A stretch of 24,113 bases of DNA from a virus: the IMG/VR virus record IMGVR_UViG_3300017751_004446, positions 1-24,113 of that record, one strand, 5' to 3'. The notes under the pieces are model-generated. The model saw nothing but the letters and a program-made list of their open reading frames with translations. It had not been told where the DNA came from and searched no databases. Position 1 is the stretch's first letter. The number at the start of each line of letters is the position of its first letter. Both the position numbers and the translations under genes were made by a program. This document shows positions 21,628 through 24,113 of the stretch, piece by piece.

Positions 21628-22078
21628 GACTAGCATCTTCCATACCTGCAACACGCAATTTAACTACGTTAGTAATTTGCCATTGCTTTTGGTCAAGTGC
21701 TTTGAGAACTCCTAACCATTTGTTACGCATTAGCGCAAACTCATTAATAATCTTTTCGTAGTCAACGACATCTGCCTCGCCGTCGACGTATTTTTCTACA
21801 TCGCGACTAGACAGAGCTCGTTGATAATTTTCAAGATATTTCTTAAAGTATGAACTACGCAACCTGCGTAGCTCAATATTTAGATAGTGTAATATTGCTT
21901 CAATTTCTTGAAGTTGATTAAATCGGTGTTCAACAATGCCTGGCATACTAGCGGCCGCTCTTTCAACGTTACCTACCAATTTACATTCTGCACGAGCATC
22001 AGTTAATTCATGCTCATAGTGTGCAACTGCATCTGGTATTTTACTTACGTCTCTTGATACTTCGCTATACCAACCCAT
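21623..22078 (-). CDS. uvsY: UvsY-like recombination mediator
   Basis: A 151-residue helical protein of the T4 UvsY type, which loads UvsX onto gp32-coated single-stranded DNA. The key region is LRRLRSSYFKKYLENYQRALSSRDVEKYVDGE in the middle, then NEFALMRNKWLGVLKALDQKQW and the end VVKLRVAGMEDASL, as I recall for UvsY of marine T4-like phages. The length matches (T4 UvsY has 137). It begins 3 nt after the stop of the 75-residue protein and is in one run with uvsX and gp32, so the presynaptic proteins are co-transcribed. Confidence 0.92.
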   Translation of the reverse strand: MGWYSEVSRDVSKIPDAVAHYEHELTDARAECKLVGNVERAAASMPGIVEHRFNQLQEIEAILHYLNIELRRLRSSYFKKYLENYQRALSSRDVEKYVDGEADVVDYEKIINEFALMRNKWLGVLKALDQKQWQITNVVKLRVAGMEDASL

Positions 22079-22081
22079 TAT

Positions 22082-22309
22082 TTAATCCCAATCATCATCT
22101 TGTTCACTATCTGTTTCGTCTATTTCTAGATAATACCGGATGGCATCATCTAATTTATTGTCTACCCCAAAGGTGCTTTGGAATACGTGATCTGATACTC
22201 CGTAATCTGCAAGTAAGTCAACATAACGTTCCGCGGCCATCTCAACATGCTTCTTGTCAAGATATTCCTTAAAAAGTGTCCATATATCAGCAATCTGTTC
22301 TTCAGTCAT
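22082..22309 (-). CDS. Small acidic conserved phage protein between uvsX and uvsY
   Basis: A 75-residue helical protein: MTEEQIADIWTLFKEYLDKK, then MAAERYVDLLADYG, and an acidic tail ending SEQDDDWD. I recall the same family beside uvsX in marine T4-like phages, without a known role. Its ATG at 22309 lies within the last codons of uvsX (8-nt overlap), so its amount is tied to UvsX. Its place between recombinase and mediator makes a recombination role plausible, but this is not shown. Confidence 0.75.
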   Translation of the reverse strand: MTEEQIADIWTLFKEYLDKKHVEMAAERYVDLLADYGVSDHVFQSTFGVDNKLDDAIRYYLEIDETDSEQDDDWD

Positions 22310-23402
22310 TAGTAGCTAGTTCCTCGATAGGTTGTATTTCGTCTTCGCTGTCTGCGTCGAGTGTTTCAGAGGTATTTACCATAGTTGTTTCTTTTACTAG
22401 GTAATCTGACATAACCTTATCGAGATTTTCGCCAATCCACTTTTTACGATAGTCAAGAATTTCTTCACCATCTAGTGTAGTGTATGCAAGTCTATTGCCT
22501 TGCTTTTTAATAATGCCTTTTGCTTCAAACAATTCAAGCAAACCACTATAAGGGTTCATGCCTGTTTCATAAGGAATCTTCACTTGCACACCTTCAAAAG
22601 GTTTTGCATAACGAGTCTTCATTACTTTACAACCTGCTCTAATACCCATTACTTGACTGATTTTATTGCCGTCTTCGTCTTCTTTTAGTTTCAACTTCTT
22701 CATTGCAACAACAATACTTGATGCATAGATAAAGCCTTGACCGCCACTAATCTTATCATCTGGATCAAACATATCCTGTGATGCATAAGTGTGGTTAGTA
22801 CATACTAAGCCTACATTGTGTGAGCCAATCATGTTAACAGTATTACGGACTAATGAAGTTAGTGCTTTAGGCTTACGACCCATATCACCTTTCATATCAC
22901 CTTTGTTAAATTGATCAACGTCTGTAGGTGTTAGTAACATACCTAAACTATCAATAACAAACAACACCTTAGGACGTTCTTCTTCGTCCATTGCTTTGTA
23001 GTCAATCATAAACGTACTAATAGTTTTAGCAACGTCATCAATCATACTCATGTTTAGTTTTAATAGTTTTTCTTCTGAGGTATCAACATCAAGAGCATGT
23101 AACCAGCTTTCGTCAAGTGCATTCTCTGAGTCAATTAGTACTACAAAGATGCCTTGATCTTGTGCCGCTTTTACAATGTTACCTGCACAGATATATGATT
23201 TACCTGCACCAGACTCTCCTGCAAAAACTGTAACCTTACCCATTGGAACACCTCTATGGAAGTCACCGCTGATAAGATAGTTGAGTGCAAAGTTGCCTGT
23301 ACTAATCCAGTCAGTAGGATCATTAAAACCACTACTCATACCTGAAATAGATTTTGTTAGACTGTTCCGAAACTTACTCGGATCAAACGATTTATTAGCC
23401 AT
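22302..23402 (-). CDS. uvsX: UvsX, RecA-like strand-exchange recombinase
   Basis: A 366-residue recombinase of the T4 UvsX type, which coats single-stranded DNA and drives strand exchange in recombination-dependent replication. Walker A GESGAGKS is at 62-69, the Walker B strand is VLFVIDSLGML, and a loop with DMGRKPKAL followed by VCTNHTYAS (the RecA NQ-like segment) follows. SGGQGFIYASSIVVAMKKL also matches T4 UvsX. The size fits (T4 UvsX has 391). The ATG at 23402 has a good AGGAG ribosome site 6 nt upstream. A structured leader and a possible 16-codon upstream ORF lie between gp32 and this gene. Confidence 0.95.
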   Translation of the reverse strand: MANKSFDPSKFRNSLTKSISGMSSGFNDPTDWISTGNFALNYLISGDFHRGVPMGKVTVFAGESGAGKSYICAGNIVKAAQDQGIFVVLIDSENALDESWLHALDVDTSEEKLLKLNMSMIDDVAKTISTFMIDYKAMDEEERPKVLFVIDSLGMLLTPTDVDQFNKGDMKGDMGRKPKALTSLVRNTVNMIGSHNVGLVCTNHTYASQDMFDPDDKISGGQGFIYASSIVVAMKKLKLKEDEDGNKISQVMGIRAGCKVMKTRYAKPFEGVQVKIPYETGMNPYSGLLELFEAKGIIKKQGNRLAYTTLDGEEILDYRKKWIGENLDKVMSDYLVKETTMVNTSETLDADSEDEIQPIEELATND

Positions 23403-23411
23403 ATTTTTCTC

Positions 23412-23492
23412 CTATCTAAAAAGTGCCGTTACTAGCGTTTGGAGTGTTGACAGGTAAACCATGAATCTCTGCTCCGGTTTTGCTAGTAACGG
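23412..23492 (-). promoter_or_regulatory. Structured leader / possible attenuator between gp32 and uvsX
   Basis: In the transcript, CCGUUACUAGC (23492-23482) and GCUAGUAACGG (23436-23426) can form a perfect 11-bp stem with a 45-nt loop; CAC and then five U (23422-23418) follow the stem. That could be a partial terminator or attenuator that lowers uvsX relative to gp32. Inside the loop GGAG (23475-23472) stands 9 nt before an ATG (23462) that opens a 16-codon ORF, MVYLSTLQTLVTALFR, whose TAG (23414-23412) overlaps the uvsX ribosome site. GGAG can also pair with CUCC (23444-23441). These are visible base pairs; function is inference. Confidence 0.5.
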
Positions 23493-23500
23493 TAATTGTT

Positions 23501-24113
23501 TTATTGTCCTTGACGTGCTCTAATCATTTGTAAAATGTCTTGAGCGTTGCCGCTTTCTGCAGGGGCTGCCGCTGGTGCCGCTTCTGCTACTGGAGCAGTT
23601 GCCGCTGGTGCCGCCTCTGGAGTTGGAGCAGGTGTTGCTACTGGTGCTACTGGAGCACTTTGGCTAACTGCTGTCGCGTTTGGGCTTGCCGCTCTCTGCG
23701 GATCACCTGTACGTTGCGGCATTCCTGCTGGACGGAAATATTGTCCCCAACGATCCATATCAAATGCTTCACCGTCTACTGACGCTTCAAACATTTCTGA
23801 CATGACCTTTAGTTCTACATCTCCTGGCTTTTTAGGAAGGAAGTCACTTAGATTATATAATCCGTGTGCATTAACTGCCGCCATTTGCGCATCGTCTAAT
23901 GGACGCTCTCTACGTGCCCAATTACTTGTGCTATAGTCTGCGTATCCACCTTTTGATGTTTTGTTTAGACGGAAGTCTACACCAGCAGTATAATCTGTTG
24001 GCAATTCTTCCATATCTGGGTCCATAAGGGCCTGCTTAATGATATTGAAGATTTGTGGACCAATAATAAAGCGTCTGATTGGATTCTCAGGTGCTTGATC
24101 ATCGGCAATTGGA
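23501..24113 (-). CDS. 32: gp32-like single-stranded DNA-binding protein (C-terminal part, cut by window edge)
   Basis: The last 200 or so residues of a T4 gp32-type protein, which covers single-stranded DNA in replication and recombination. The frame is open through base 24113 so the N-terminus, including the zinc region, lies outside. Family segments RFIIGPQIFNIIK, then TDYTAGVDFRLNKTSKGGYA and DYSTSNWARRERPL are clear. The end differs from T4: an Ala/Pro-rich linker of about 60 residues (repeats of PVA, PAP, EAAPA) leads to a short helix NAQDILQMIRARQGQ instead of an acidic tail. It sits first in the run gp32, uvsX, 75-residue protein, uvsY. Confidence 0.92.
   Translation of the reverse strand, partial: PIADDQAPENPIRRFIIGPQIFNIIKQALMDPDMEELPTDYTAGVDFRLNKTSKGGYADYSTSNWARRERPLDDAQMAAVNAHGLYNLSDFLPKKPGDVELKVMSEMFEASVDGEAFDMDRWGQYFRPAGMPQRTGDPQRAASPNATAVSQSAPVAPVATPAPTPEAAPAATAPVAEAAPAAAPAESGNAQDILQMIRARQGQ

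Noticed and set aside
23418-23492. Strong intrinsic terminator after gp32
   Set aside because: The stem has a 45-nt loop, three bases separate it from only five U, and uvsX is just downstream in the same direction. It is kept as a possible attenuator, not as a full terminator.
23547-23936. Long plus-strand Ala/Gly-rich frame opposite gp32
   Set aside because: It is the mirror of the Ala/Pro-rich linker of gp32 (GCN codons read as GGC/GCA), has no ribosome site and no fold-like pattern.
1-24113. tRNA genes, CRISPR arrays, insertion sequences or integrase/attachment sites
   Set aside because: Coding sequence fills the window with gaps under 100 nt. No cloverleaf, spaced direct repeats, transposase or integrase motif was seen on reading.

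Overview
The window is a gene-dense, AT-rich stretch of a T4-like myovirus genome. Gene order, domain types and base composition resemble the marine T4-like phages of cyanobacteria and SAR11-type bacteria. The evidence is a set of T4 core replication and recombination genes: gp61-type primase (left edge, partial), uvsW helicase, uvsY, uvsX and gp32 (right edge, partial). Nearly everything lies on the minus strand with 1-40 nt gaps or overlaps. Three genes are on the plus strand. I see no tRNA, CRISPR or insertion sequence, and no gene-free stretch over 100 bases. The host cannot be named from the sequence.

Layout from left to right. (1) 1-1481: primase N-terminus with a perfect sigma70-type promoter, a probable structural protein with a late-type promoter, and one plus-strand unknown. 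(2) 1471-12649, one long minus-strand run read from 12649 downwards: a conserved unknown, uvsW, another unknown, a cupin, a YhhQ-type transporter, a methyltransferase, a small unknown, a cupin, kdsA, hemE, kdsB, two conserved phage unknowns, an adenylylsulfate-kinase-like protein, an HxGH nucleotidyltransferase, peptide deformylase, three small proteins (one a 28-residue membrane peptide) and a miniature relative of the DNA polymerase III alpha subunit. (3) 12664-18321: a minus-strand surface-glycan operon with a nucleotidyltransferase-cupin fusion, three DxD glycosyltransferases and three paralogous KpsC/KpsS-like capsule proteins. (4) 18346-21603: a strand-switching block with a sulfotransferase, a pyruvyltransferase, two FkbM-like methyltransferases and a glycosyltransferase. 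(5) 21623-24113: uvsY, a conserved 75-residue protein, uvsX and gp32, with a structured leader between gp32 and uvsX.

How the genes may work together. KdsA and KdsB would make CMP-Kdo, and the KpsC/S-like proteins are candidate users of it. With the glycosyltransferases, pyruvyl-, sulfo- and methyltransferases, the phage carries a large partial pathway for decorating a glycan, either on the host surface or on the virion. A full-length uroporphyrinogen decarboxylase (hemE) with all its active-site residues lies between kdsA and kdsB.

The regulatory layout is unusual. Two perfect TTGACA-N17-TATAAT promoters are each followed by exactly 6 nt and an ATG. Several T4-late-type TATAAATA or near-match elements are followed by 4-5 nt and an ATG. 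None of these starts has a Shine-Dalgarno sequence, so both early and late operons seem to begin with leaderless mRNAs, while internal genes often keep ribosome sites or coupled overlaps.
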